Positions 1 to 6,275 are shown, numbered from the stretch's first letter. The stretch is DNA of 9,307 nucleotides from Acidithiobacillus sp. (GCA_027445725.1 DAIAVG010000041.1:1-9307); one strand, 5' to 3'. Program-made: numbers and translations. The notes: generated by a model from the letters alone, not told the origin.

Positions 1-760
1 CTTGTCCGCGACTGGCCGCCCGGTATATCTCGGCACGTTGTGGATCACCGCTGAAGCGGGCGCGGAAGTGGCTACGAAATTCCTGCAGCGCGGCAGCGTC
101 CACCGGCACCTCCCGTGCCGGGAGCAGAGAGACCCGCTCGATCTTTTGCAAGGTACGCTGGGTTTCCGGGTCGAAGGCACGGATGCTCTCCACTACTCTA
201 TCGAAGAGTTCAATGCGGTAAGGCAAGGGGCTGCCACTGGGAAAGAGATCAATGATCCCGCCGCGCCAGGCCAATTCGCCGGCCTCCGAAACCTCACTGA
301 CATTGCGATAGCCGGCGTCGATCAGGCGCTGACGGAAACCCTCTGGGCTGAGGTGGTCGCCCACGGCGAGGACAAAAGCGTGCTGGTCGAGGAAACTGCG
401 CGGTGGCAGGCGTTGCAGGACGGCGGACAGCGGGGCGAGACACACGCCACGCCATTCCGGCAGAGTGGCAAGGGTGGCCAGCCGGGTGGCCGTGGCATCT
501 GCCGGCGGCGCCAGGCGATCATAGGGAAGGATTTCGCGGTCCGGGAAAATCAGCGGCGATGGTAAGTCTGGTGCGAAAAAATGCCACTCGCGCTGCCATT
601 CCTCCACGTCGCGGGCGTTCGGCAGCAGAATCAGCAGCGGGCGCTGCCACTGCCGCGCCATCTGCACCGCCAGCCAGCTATCCGCAGCACCGTAAATTTG
701 ACTAAATGCGCGTGCCGCCCCGGCGCGCGGCGGGGTGCCGAGAGAAAGACTTCGATCCAA
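1..760 (-). CDS. mfd: Transcription-repair coupling factor Mfd, N-terminal part (cut by window edge)
   Basis: Mfd is a cytoplasmic SF2 translocase that removes RNA polymerase stalled at DNA lesions and recruits UvrA. Only about the first 253 residues are present: the UvrB-homologous, UvrA-binding N-terminal part. The helicase motifs and RNA polymerase-binding domain lie beyond position 1. Recognition rests on GELAWRGGIIDLFP (residues 161-174), PYRIELFD (180-187) and FDPETQRT (196-203), all highly typical of Mfd, plus DREILPYDRLAPP near 74-86. The frame is open from an in-frame TAA about 15 nt upstream of a TTG codon (760-758). By comparison with remembered E. coli Mfd, the conserved N-terminus begins just after this TTG, and the first in-frame ATG is about 33 codons inside conserved sequence. 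TTG is therefore the likely start, although no Shine-Dalgarno sequence precedes it. The identity is secure; the exact start is less so. Confidence 0.95.
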   Translation of the reverse strand, partial: MDRSLSLGTPPRAGAARAFSQIYGAADSWLAVQMARQWQRPLLILLPNARDVEEWQREWHFFAPDLPSPLIFPDREILPYDRLAPPADATATRLATLATLPEWRGVCLAPLSAVLQRLPPRSFLDQHAFVLAVGDHLSPEGFRQRLIDAGYRNVSEVSEAGELAWRGGIIDLFPSGSPLPYRIELFDRVVESIRAFDPETQRTLQKIERVSLLPAREVPVDAAALQEFRSHFRARFSGDPQRAEIYRAASRGQ

Positions 761-779
761 GAATGTCTGATCTTATGTG

Positions 780-797
780 AGGACTCTGAAGGGTCCT
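780..797. promoter_or_regulatory. Dyad immediately downstream of the candidate mfd -10 box
   Basis: AGGACTC (780-786) and GGGTCCT (791-797) form a 7-bp stem with one G-T wobble around a TGAA tetraloop. The dyad abuts the candidate -10 element of mfd and would cover the transcription start and leader. It could be a repressor operator or a hairpin at the 5' end of the mRNA. It lacks a following T-run in either direction, so it is not an intrinsic terminator. The function is inferred from position only. Confidence 0.3.
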
Positions 798-826
798 AGT
801 GTAAAGGGGTGCTATGGAAACTGCAA
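798..826 (-). promoter_or_regulatory. Candidate sigma-70 promoter of mfd
   Basis: On the minus strand, TTGCAG (826-821) and TACACT (803-798) are separated by exactly 17 bp. The -10 element matches the consensus at four of six positions and the -35 at three (its first three bases). Transcription would begin near 790, giving a leader of about 30 nt before the TTG start of mfd. The placement and spacing fit; the sequence match is only moderate and no other evidence is available. Confidence 0.35.
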
Positions 827-1064
827 AACGGGATACCGAGCGACAATCTATTTCTCGCCCTGTGCCTCCTGTCGGTTGCCACCAAAGCATAAGGCCCCTC
901 TCCCGGCCCAGAATCTGAGGGCGCGCACCAGTCGCAATGAACGTTAATCTGAGATAACCTTGAGACGAAGTGGGCAGGGCATCGTTTAATGTGATGGGCG
1001 ACCGCCGTAGGATCGGTAAAATGGGGGCTCAGATCACACTGAGCAGTGGCCAAGTGGATGCACA

Positions 1065-1082
1065 GACAGGTAACTACCTGTC
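1065..1082. promoter_or_regulatory. Perfect 18-bp inverted repeat upstream of the AAA+ gene (putative operator)
   Basis: GACAGGTA (1065-1072) is followed after AC by its exact reverse complement TACCTGTC (1075-1082). The repeat ends 38 nt before the ATG of the AAA+ gene, a usual place for an operator or for a stem in the 5' leader. As RNA it would fold into a 7-bp stem with an AACT loop. No T-run follows, so termination is unlikely. No regulator is encoded next to it, so the protein that might bind is unknown. Confidence 0.4.
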
Positions 1083-1120
1083 AAGGTCATAGATCACATA
1101 ACAAAAGGAAAAAGTAAAGG

Positions 1121-2380
1121 ATGGGCCGATTGCTTTCGGTGATCAACCGCTATTTGCCGCTACTTTTCTTAATGGTTTTGGTTTTAGCGATCGCCAAAGC
1201 GTTCCATCTTTACTGGCCGTTTATTCAATCACGCCTAGTCGCCTTTGTCGCGCATCTGAACCTGCTGGTGCGTTATGGCGTCTGGGTTGTCGTGTTGTTG
1301 TTATTCATAGGTCTTGGGGTGTTGGCGGTGTTGAGTCTGATGTCTCATGCCGGACGATTACCGCAATCCATATCGCGGAGGAGATGGATCATGGATATTC
1401 TAGATCGCCTAACCAATCGTGTGGCCCTGGAAGAGCGCCTCAGCACCAACGCGGATGCGACCTTTATTGATGCGGATGCCCTCTCCCGTGCACTCAAATC
1501 AAAAGTGATCGGCCAGGATGCTATTTGTGACGATCTGGCTGCGCAGATTCGCCGTCGTTTGGCGCTCCAGCAGCGTGGAAAGCCTGTCGGGATATTTCTG
1601 TTCGCGGGGAATCCGGGAACGGGTAAAACATACATGGGCAAGCGCCTGGCAACGGAACTGGGGCGGAAACTTCTTCATATTGATATGACACAGTTTTCCA
1701 GGGGGATGGCGGGGACGGCCTTGTTCGGGTCTCCCAGGGGGTACGTGGGATCAGACAATTACGGCAAGCTCACCAGTGGCCTGCGTGACAGCCCGGATGC
1801 TGTCGTGTTGCTGGACGAAATTGAGAAGGCCGATCCGGAAATCCATAAAAAATTTCTCACGGCGTGGAACGACGGGTTTATCACAGAGGCTTCTGATGGC
1901 AAACAGATATCTACCACAAGAGCCATTTTTGTGTTGACCACCAATGCCGCTATTGATGTCTTGGAGGATATTCGCCAGCAGTATTCCCAAGCGCCTGACG
2001 AGATGCGCAGAGCCTCCACGAATGCCTTGAAGGAATCAGGATTTGCGCCGGAGGTGCTCAGTCGGATTGACCGGATTTTTGTTTTCTCCCGGTTGACGGG
2101 TTTGGATGTAGCCCGTGTTACCGCGTTGGAAATAGAGCGGATGATCGAAGGTTATGGACTGCAGGTGGCAGATCAGGGAATCGATCCGGAAATTCTGTAT
2201 CGGTTAATGGAGCGTCAGGCGAAACTGGCCGACACGGCTTCTTCCCGTGATCTCATGCGTGCTATCGAAGAATCCATTGCCGACTCTTTGATAGCGGCTA
2301 AACAACAGGGGGCCAGATGTGTGGCATTGGTAGAAGGCCAAGGCATTGTTTTCGCTAGGCCGGTAACGTGTCCAGAGTGA
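1121..2380 (+). CDS. Membrane-anchored ClpA/ClpB-type AAA+ ATPase
   Basis: This 419-residue protein has two N-terminal membrane segments (about 11-32 and 52-76) and then one AAA+ module of the ClpA/ClpB second-domain type. Visible motifs are Walker A GNPGTGKT (163-170), the pore-loop-like GYVG (207-210), Walker B VVLLDE (228-233), sensor 1 TTN (273-275), the arginine-finger region EVLSRID with R315, and sensor 2 in SSRDLMRAIE (R376). All catalytic residues appear intact, so it is probably an active ATP-driven remodeller facing the cytoplasm. The Clp N-domain and the first AAA domain are missing, and I see no IGF/IGL ClpP-docking tripeptide in the ATPase part, so a simple protease partner is unlikely. 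AGGA (1106-1109) lies 11 nt before the ATG. The stop is 7 nt before the next gene, suggesting an operon. GC is lower than its neighbours: 26 of 60 bases in 1141-1200 are G or C, against 45 of 60 in 3241-3300. The family role is not recognised. Confidence 0.85.
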   Translation: MGRLLSVINRYLPLLFLMVLVLAIAKAFHLYWPFIQSRLVAFVAHLNLLVRYGVWVVVLLLFIGLGVLAVLSLMSHAGRLPQSISRRRWIMDILDRLTNRVALEERLSTNADATFIDADALSRALKSKVIGQDAICDDLAAQIRRRLALQQRGKPVGIFLFAGNPGTGKTYMGKRLATELGRKLLHIDMTQFSRGMAGTALFGSPRGYVGSDNYGKLTSGLRDSPDAVVLLDEIEKADPEIHKKFLTAWNDGFITEASDGKQISTTRAIFVLTTNAAIDVLEDIRQQYSQAPDEMRRASTNALKESGFAPEVLSRIDRIFVFSRLTGLDVARVTALEIERMIEGYGLQVADQGIDPEILYRLMERQAKLADTASSRDLMRAIEESIADSLIAAKQQGARCVALVEGQGIVFARPVTCPE

Positions 2381-2387
2381 AATAACC

Positions 2388-3143
2388 ATGATAGACGGAC
2401 CCCGCCCGCAAAAATCGCTGAAAAGCAGTTTCGGTCATCTGTGGCGACAGGCTCCATTATGGCGATGGACGCTCATAGGTGCCGGACTGTTTGCATCGGT
2501 GACTTTTATTTATCCTCCGTGGCAGTGGGGGGCAGCGACTCCGTCCGCAAGGGGCCCGATGACCAGCCAGAATGCCCGGCATGTTGCCGCGGCGCAGCCT
2601 CAATCATCTGCAGTGCTGTCGCCGCCGCAACCCATCGTCTCCAACAAGTTACCAGAATCCGTTGTGCACACCGCCGCGTCAGCACAGGTCAGGGTCGAAC
2701 CGCAGCCTGTTCTGAAGCCGCTTCGTCCGCAGGCACAGACATCAGTACCACCCCCGCCGTTGGTGTCGCGCCAGGGAATGATAAGCAGCCAACTCTTTGA
2801 GGCTGATCAGAATTGTAATGACAATGGACCAATGCGGGTGCGTTTGAATGTGCCACCTCCAATATCCGGGAGAGTCGTTGGTTTTCTTCCGCCAGCTATC
2901 GCCAGAAATCTTATTACGCGCTCTGAGCAGTTGGCTAATGGAAAAATCGATCCTGAATATACGGATAATCTTAGGGCGGTAGTACACCCATCTGGTGCGC
3001 CTTACGGCGTACGCACCACCGCTATTGTTCCGCCGCAGATGAATGTTTACGTTGGTGAGCAGGTATCATTTGTTGGTGGACATGCATCTCCACAATCTGC
3101 CTGTCGCTACATTCCAAATCTGATTTCAAAAGAAGACAAATAA
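2388..3143 (+). CDS. Single-span envelope protein with proline-rich stalk, function unknown
   Basis: This 251-residue protein has a short basic N-terminus, one hydrophobic segment (about 27-43, TLIGAGLFASVTFIY), a long proline/alanine/glutamine-rich stretch (about 46-125, including PPPP at 121-124), and a compact C-terminal domain (about 130-250). The layout suggests an inner-membrane anchor, an extended periplasmic stalk and a folded periplasmic head. The head has only two cysteines, C143 and C239, which could form a disulfide. Its end contains VYVGEQVSF (220-228) and ACRYIPNLI (238-246). I do not recognise the family. Stalked proteins of this kind occur in secretion, conjugation and TonB-like machines, but nothing here proves such a role. 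It begins 7 nt after the AAA+ gene with only a weak ribosome binding site, so translational coupling is likely. Its stop overlaps the strong Shine-Dalgarno of ispD. Confidence 0.7.
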   Translation: MIDGPRPQKSLKSSFGHLWRQAPLWRWTLIGAGLFASVTFIYPPWQWGAATPSARGPMTSQNARHVAAAQPQSSAVLSPPQPIVSNKLPESVVHTAASAQVRVEPQPVLKPLRPQAQTSVPPPPLVSRQGMISSQLFEADQNCNDNGPMRVRLNVPPPISGRVVGFLPPAIARNLITRSEQLANGKIDPEYTDNLRAVVHPSGAPYGVRTTAIVPPQMNVYVGEQVSFVGGHASPQSACRYIPNLISKEDK

Positions 3144-3153
3144 GGAGGTTCAC

Positions 3154-3867
3154 ATGGAGCGTGTCTGGGTGGTGATCCCGGCGGGAGGGCGGGGACAGCG
3201 GTTTGGAGCGGCGCAGGCCAAGCAGTACGTCCTGCTGCGCGGCCGTCCGGTCATTGCCCACACCCTGGCGGCCTTCCTTCGGGAGCCGCGCGTTGCCGGC
3301 ATTCAGTTGGTTCTGCCGGGCGAGGATATTGCGACAGGAGCCTGGCGGGAGTTACTGGGACCCATGCAGGAGCCGTTCCTGCCCCCTGTCGCCGGTGGTG
3401 CTCTGCGTGCGGATTCGGTGCGCCTCGGTCTGGAGGCGCTGCTGCGGCAGGGGGCAGGGGTGTCCGATTGGGTGCTGGTGCATGATGCCGCCCGGCCTTG
3501 TCTGCGTCGCGAAGACCTGTTATTCCTGCTCGACAGCCTGGCGCATTCGCCCCAGGGTGCTCTTCTCGCCGTACCGGTTGCCGATACGCTGAAGCGTGCT
3601 GAGAATGCTCATTCCTTGGGCACTGTAGATCGCGAGGGGTTGTGGCGTGCTCTCACACCCCAGGCCTTTCCCCTCGGTGCCCTGCTGGCTGCTCTGGAAG
3701 CTGCGCGCGGACAGAATCTGCAGATCACCGATGAGGCCTCGGCGATGGAATGGCAGGGCTGGCGCCCCCGTTTGATTCACGGGCATGGTGACAATATCAA
3801 GGTCACCATGCAGGATGATCTCGTGCTGGCAGCCGCCGTTCTTGCAGCTCGTGATGAAGAAGAGTAA
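3154..3867 (+). CDS. ispD: 2-C-methyl-D-erythritol 4-phosphate cytidylyltransferase IspD
   Basis: IspD joins CTP and 2-C-methyl-D-erythritol 4-phosphate to give CDP-ME, the third step of the MEP isoprenoid pathway in the cytoplasm. The 237-residue length is normal. Family motifs are the glycine-rich nucleotide loop [11 protein letters not shown] (8-18) with R16 and K23 of AKQY, the R85-containing GGALRADSV region (81-89), VHDAARP (109-115), DTLKR (144-148), [10 protein letters not shown] (163-172), TDEASAMEW (192-200) and NIKVT (214-218). The usual PKQ is AKQ here, while the key lysine is kept. A near-perfect Shine-Dalgarno AAGGAGG (3142-3148) lies 5 nt before the ATG and overlaps the preceding stop codon. 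The gene is followed after 4 nt by ispF. GC rises sharply from the upstream pair, consistent with native core sequence. Confidence 0.97.
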   Translation: MERVWVVIPAGGRGQRFGAAQAKQYVLLRGRPVIAHTLAAFLREPRVAGIQLVLPGEDIATGAWRELLGPMQEPFLPPVAGGALRADSVRLGLEALLRQGAGVSDWVLVHDAARPCLRREDLLFLLDSLAHSPQGALLAVPVADTLKRAENAHSLGTVDREGLWRALTPQAFPLGALLAALEAARGQNLQITDEASAMEWQGWRPRLIHGHGDNIKVTMQDDLVLAAAVLAARDEEE

Positions 3868-3871
3868 CCCC

Positions 3872-4351
3872 ATGCAACTGCGTATTGGTCATGGCTTTGA
3901 CGTGCATGCGTTGGTGACGGGTAGACCCCTTATTCTCGGCGGTGTGACGGTCCCCTACAAATTCGGCCTTGCCGGCCACTCCGATGCTGATGTGCTCCTT
4001 CACGCCATCTGCGATGCGCTGCTGGGGGCGGCTGCCCTGGGCGACATCGGTCGCCATTTTCCCGACACCGACGTCCGTTTCGCTGGCGCAGATTCGCGGC
4101 TCCTGCTCCGGCATTGTCACCAGTTGGTTCAGGAGAAAGGTTTTTTGGTAGGCAATATGGACGCGACCATCGTCTGTCAGCGTCCCAAATTGGCAGCTCA
4201 TATCCCGCAGATGCGCGCCCGTATTGCTGCTGACCTCGCCGTGGAGCTCGATGCGGTCAACATCAAAGCGACCACTACTGAGCAATTGGGCTATACCGGT
4301 CGGGGTGAAGGCATTGCCGCCCACGCCGTCGTTCTGATCCGGCATGTCTGA
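3872..4351 (+). CDS. ispF: 2-C-methyl-D-erythritol 2,4-cyclodiphosphate synthase IspF
   Basis: IspF cyclises CDP-ME 2-phosphate to MEcPP with release of CMP, two steps after IspD in the MEP pathway. It works as a homotrimer with one divalent metal per active site. The ATG at 3872 gives 159 residues, the usual size, and places the conserved [10 protein letters not shown] right at the N-terminus. An in-frame ATG at 3854 would add six residues that the family does not have. Metal ligands D10, H12 and H44 are visible, with [20 protein letters not shown] (35-54), FPDTD (63-67) and [15 protein letters not shown] (134-148, E137 in the catalytic loop). An AAGAAGAG stretch before the ATG, inside the ispD end, serves as a modest ribosome binding site. 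The last 8 nt overlap truD. Confidence 0.97.
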   Translation: MQLRIGHGFDVHALVTGRPLILGGVTVPYKFGLAGHSDADVLLHAICDALLGAAALGDIGRHFPDTDVRFAGADSRLLLRHCHQLVQEKGFLVGNMDATIVCQRPKLAAHIPQMRARIAADLAVELDAVNIKATTTEQLGYTGRGEGIAAHAVVLIRHV

Positions 4352-5432
4352 AAGTCCGCCGCGCATCTATCCCGCAGAGGGCGGCCTGCTCGGCGCCGAG
4401 TTGCGACAGACTCCGGAAGACTTTCAGGTCACGGAACTGCTGCCCTTTACCGCATCCGGTTTGGGCGCCCACCACTGGCTGGTGGTGGAGAAGCGCGGCC
4501 TCAATACCCAGGATGTGGCCAACCGCCTGGCGCGCTGCGCGGGGGTGGCGGTCCGCGATGTAGGCTTTGCCGGTCTCAAGGATCGCCATGCCGTTACCCG
4601 GCAGAGTTTTACGGTGCCAGCCACGCCGGGGCCTGACCCGGACTGGGCCAGTCTGGAAGACGACGGCCTGCACTTTCAGCAGATCAGCCGCCATGACCGT
4701 AAATTACGTCGGGGCGTGTTACGTGGCAATCACTTCCAGCTCATTTTGCGCGCCTCCACGGGAGAGCACAGTCTCTGGGACACCCGTCTGCAAGGTCTCG
4801 TGCAAAGTGGGTTCCCCAACTATTTTGGCGTCCAGCGCTTCGGGCATCGTAATTTGCAGGAGGCCGCGCGACTGCTATCCGGGCAGCCGATGCGGGTAGA
4901 CCGCCATCGTCGCGGCCTGCTTTGGTCCGCTGCCCGCTCTGCCCTGTTCAATCTGGTCCTTGCTGAGCGGGTGCGGCAAGCCAACTGGGCGGAGATTCTG
5001 CCGGGTGAAGTCGTGCAACTGGCGGGCTCGCACAGCATTTTTCTGGCGGAAGACGATGATCTGACGGATCTGCAGGTGCGTGCCGCTGACTGGGACCTGC
5101 ATCCTACCGGCCCTCTGCCGGGCCGTGGTGGGCTGGCGCCAGCCACTGTCGCCGCTATGCTAGAGGCATCGGCCCTGAGTGCCGGACCCATCATCGCAGG
5201 TGCAGCGGGCGACGGCCTGCACTGGGCACAATGCCTTGCGGAACAGGGACTGGATGCTGCCCGGCGTCCCTTGCGCGCGCGTCCCGAGAACCTGACCAGC
5301 CACTGGCAGGATACACAGACCCTTGTCCTGAGCTTTTTCCTCCCCGCCGGAGCCTTCGCCACGATTTGTGTGGAGGGCCTTTTCGGGCAGGAAATGGCCG
5401 ATGCAGCGAGGCTTGACCTTTGTGTTGACTAG
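4344..5432 (+). CDS. truD: tRNA pseudouridine(13) synthase TruD
   Basis: TruD isomerises U13 of certain tRNAs (tRNA-Glu in E. coli) to pseudouridine and needs no cofactor. The protein has 362 residues, close to the usual length. The diagnostic block [15 protein letters not shown] (73-87) carries the catalytic aspartate D80. [12 protein letters not shown] (159-170) is the second TruD signature, and the C-terminal [14 protein letters not shown] matches the family's closing strand. The region about 170-320, which contains the TRUD insertion domain, is alanine/leucine-rich and more variable. Its ATG overlaps the end of ispF by 8 nt, so it is probably coupled and transcribed with ispD-ispF. In gammaproteobacteria surE usually follows; here a metal regulator does. 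The stop codon (5430-5432) runs directly into the regulator's promoter region with no visible terminator. Confidence 0.97.
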   Translation: MSESPPRIYPAEGGLLGAELRQTPEDFQVTELLPFTASGLGAHHWLVVEKRGLNTQDVANRLARCAGVAVRDVGFAGLKDRHAVTRQSFTVPATPGPDPDWASLEDDGLHFQQISRHDRKLRRGVLRGNHFQLILRASTGEHSLWDTRLQGLVQSGFPNYFGVQRFGHRNLQEAARLLSGQPMRVDRHRRGLLWSAARSALFNLVLAERVRQANWAEILPGEVVQLAGSHSIFLAEDDDLTDLQVRAADWDLHPTGPLPGRGGLAPATVAAMLEASALSAGPIIAGAAGDGLHWAQCLAEQGLDAARRPLRARPENLTSHWQDTQTLVLSFFLPAGAFATICVEGLFGQEMADAARLDLCVD

Positions 5433-5443
5433 ATGCTTTACAA

Positions 5444-5474
5444 TGGACACTATACTCAAAAGTATACGTATGCT
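5444..5474 (+). promoter_or_regulatory. MerR-type promoter and operator of the metal regulator
   Basis: TGGACA (5444-5449, five of six to the -35 consensus) and TATGCT (5469-5474, four of six to the -10) are 19 bp apart, longer than the normal 17. Centred in that spacer is a perfect dyad, TATACT-CAAA-AGTATA (5451-5466). An over-long spacer with a dyad between the two boxes is the hallmark of promoters that MerR-family proteins activate by untwisting DNA. The site lies 33 nt before the regulator's ATG, so autoregulation is likely. The left dyad arm and -10 region also make a 12-bp imperfect direct repeat (TATACTCAAAAG at 5451-5462, TATGCTCAAAAG at 5469-5480). An alternative reading, TTGACT (5425-5430) with TATACT (5451-5456) at 20 bp, has no centred dyad. 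Confidence 0.65.
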
Positions 5475-5480
5475 CAAAAG

Positions 5481-5493
5481 CCCTATATTAGGG
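5481..5493. promoter_or_regulatory. Perfect 13-bp palindrome overlapping the regulator's Shine-Dalgarno
   Basis: CCCTA (5481-5485) and TAGGG (5489-5493) flank TAT. The palindrome begins where transcription from the MerR-type promoter should start, and its right arm runs into the purine-rich AGGGAGGGAG (5490-5499) that serves as ribosome binding site. It could be a second operator or a short RNA hairpin that partly hides the ribosome binding site. The stem is only 5 bp, so this is tentative. Confidence 0.3.
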
Positions 5494-5506
5494 AGGGAGA
5501 TATAAT

Positions 5507-5980
5507 ATGGAAACCCCAGTGACCATTGGTCGTTTGGCGCGTGAAGCAGGGCTTGCCGCAGAGACTTTGCGCTACTACGAGCGGATTGGACTCATTCGGC
5601 CGGTGCAGCGGACCCAGTCCAACTATCGTCTGTATGACGGCGAAGCGGAAGCTCGTCTGCGTTTTATCCGGCGTGCCCAGAATCTCGGTTTTTCTCTGGC
5701 AGAGGTGAAGGAGTTGCTAGATATCAGCAGCAGTGCCGAGAATGATATGGGTGAGGTCAAAGCACTCACCGAGCAAAAACTTGCCGAGATTGATTTCAAG
5801 ATCGCTGATTTGCAACGGATGCGCACAGCCCTAGCGCAGCAGACTGAGCGCTGTCCCGGTCACGGCTCCGTTGCCAATTGCCCGATTCTGGCCTCTCTGG
5901 CCGACGCAGGAGGTGTCATGCCTGTTCGGGAGCGCTGGGAGCGGCGGGATGATAGCCAGTCGCCCTACAACGTGGCGTAG
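5507..5980 (+). CDS. MerR-family metal-responsive transcriptional regulator
   Basis: This 157-residue cytoplasmic dimeric activator has the MerR winged helix at residues 5-72 (TIGRLAREAGLAAETLRYYE, GLIRP, SNYRLY), a dimerisation helix at about 81-113, and a C-terminal metal loop CPGHGSVANCPIL (C116, H119, C125). The loop places it among CueR/ZntR/PbrR-type metal sensors. Against remembered E. coli CueR it aligns without gaps from the conserved GF (61-62) to C116. Residue M81 then falls on the position that is serine in Cu(I)/Ag/Au sensors and cysteine in divalent-metal sensors. The cysteine spacing (C-x8-C) is one longer than in CueR and like ZntR, but the second adjacent cysteine of ZntR is R115 here. 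The neighbouring CopZ-like gene favours copper or a similar soft metal. A strong purine-rich ribosome binding site (5490-5499) precedes the ATG. Metal specificity is an inference. Confidence 0.93.
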   Translation: METPVTIGRLAREAGLAAETLRYYERIGLIRPVQRTQSNYRLYDGEAEARLRFIRRAQNLGFSLAEVKELLDISSSAENDMGEVKALTEQKLAEIDFKIADLQRMRTALAQQTERCPGHGSVANCPILASLADAGGVMPVRERWERRDDSQSPYNVA

Positions 5981-6046
5981 CGCTGAGCGTGCTTTGGTAA
6001 AACACGTTATAACCACTACCAATCAGAACCAAGGAGAATGGCTCCC

Positions 6047-6256
6047 ATGGAACGCCTCGAATTGTCCGTACAGGGCATGACCTGTAAACATTGTGTTATG
6101 GCGGTGGAAAAGGCGCTGCAAAATATCCCGGGTGTGCAGCAGGTGTCGGTCGACCTCGACGCCGCGACAGCCCGGGTTGAAGGAGAAGGGCTGCTCCCTG
6201 GCCCGTTGATTCACGCCATTGAAGAAGAAGGCTACAGCGCCCAGTTAAAGGCCTAA
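6047..6256 (+). CDS. copZ: CopZ-like HMA-domain metallochaperone
   Basis: This is a small soluble protein of 69 residues forming one heavy-metal-associated (HMA) domain. The metal site is GMTCKHC with C13 and C16, followed by VMAVEKAL as the first helix and the end motif EEEGYSAQL typical of the fold. No signal peptide is present, so a cytosolic CopZ-type copper chaperone is more likely than a periplasmic MerP. The start at 6047 is chosen because AAGGAGA (6031-6037) leaves about 10 nt to it. The ATG at 6038 would be 1 nt from that ribosome binding site and would add MAP before the usual N-terminus. It lies 66 nt after the MerR gene with no MerR-type promoter of its own visible in the gap, so cotranscription is likely. 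No copper P-type ATPase is in the window. Cu(I) as the cargo is inferred from the family. Confidence 0.9.
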   Translation: MERLELSVQGMTCKHCVMAVEKALQNIPGVQQVSVDLDAATARVEGEGLLPGPLIHAIEEEGYSAQLKA

Positions 6257-6275
6257 GCTATAATAATTGGGTTGT

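Larger units (their letters stand above)
761..1120. other. Divergent intergenic region between mfd and the AAA+ gene
   Basis: These 360 bases hold no convincing gene. On the mfd side are a candidate promoter and a dyad. On the other side is a perfect 18-bp inverted repeat (1065-1082), followed by an A/G-rich stretch that carries the ribosome binding site of the AAA+ gene. The only other repetition I see is short: AATCTGAG at 912-919 and 946-953, and AGATCACA at 1031-1038 and 1090-1097. I could not find a well-spaced promoter for the plus-strand gene. TAAAAT at 1017-1022 is a possible -10 box, but it lacks a matching -35. No tRNA or known small-RNA shape was recognised. Confidence 0.6.

Noticed and set aside
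2..705. Open plus-strand frames across the left end, one of 187 codons.
   Set aside because: They lie antisense to mfd, whose minus-strand translation shows unmistakable family motifs; the plus-strand products look like nothing known.
814..918. A 34-codon ORF starting METAKRDTE with an AAAGGGG run 4 nt upstream.
   Set aside because: It is very short, ends in low-complexity arginine/proline sequence and overlaps the candidate mfd promoter on the other strand. Nothing beyond the ribosome-binding-site-like run supports it.
1065..1082. Inverted repeat considered as a LuxR-type quorum-sensing box.
   Set aside because: The half-sites point the opposite way (ACAGGT then ACCTGT rather than ACCTGT then ACAGGT), the spacing is different, and no LuxR or LuxI gene is present.
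1307..1315. IGL tripeptide (residues 63-65 of the AAA+ protein) considered as a ClpP-docking loop.
   Set aside because: It lies within the second membrane segment, not in the ATPase domain where the docking loop is found.
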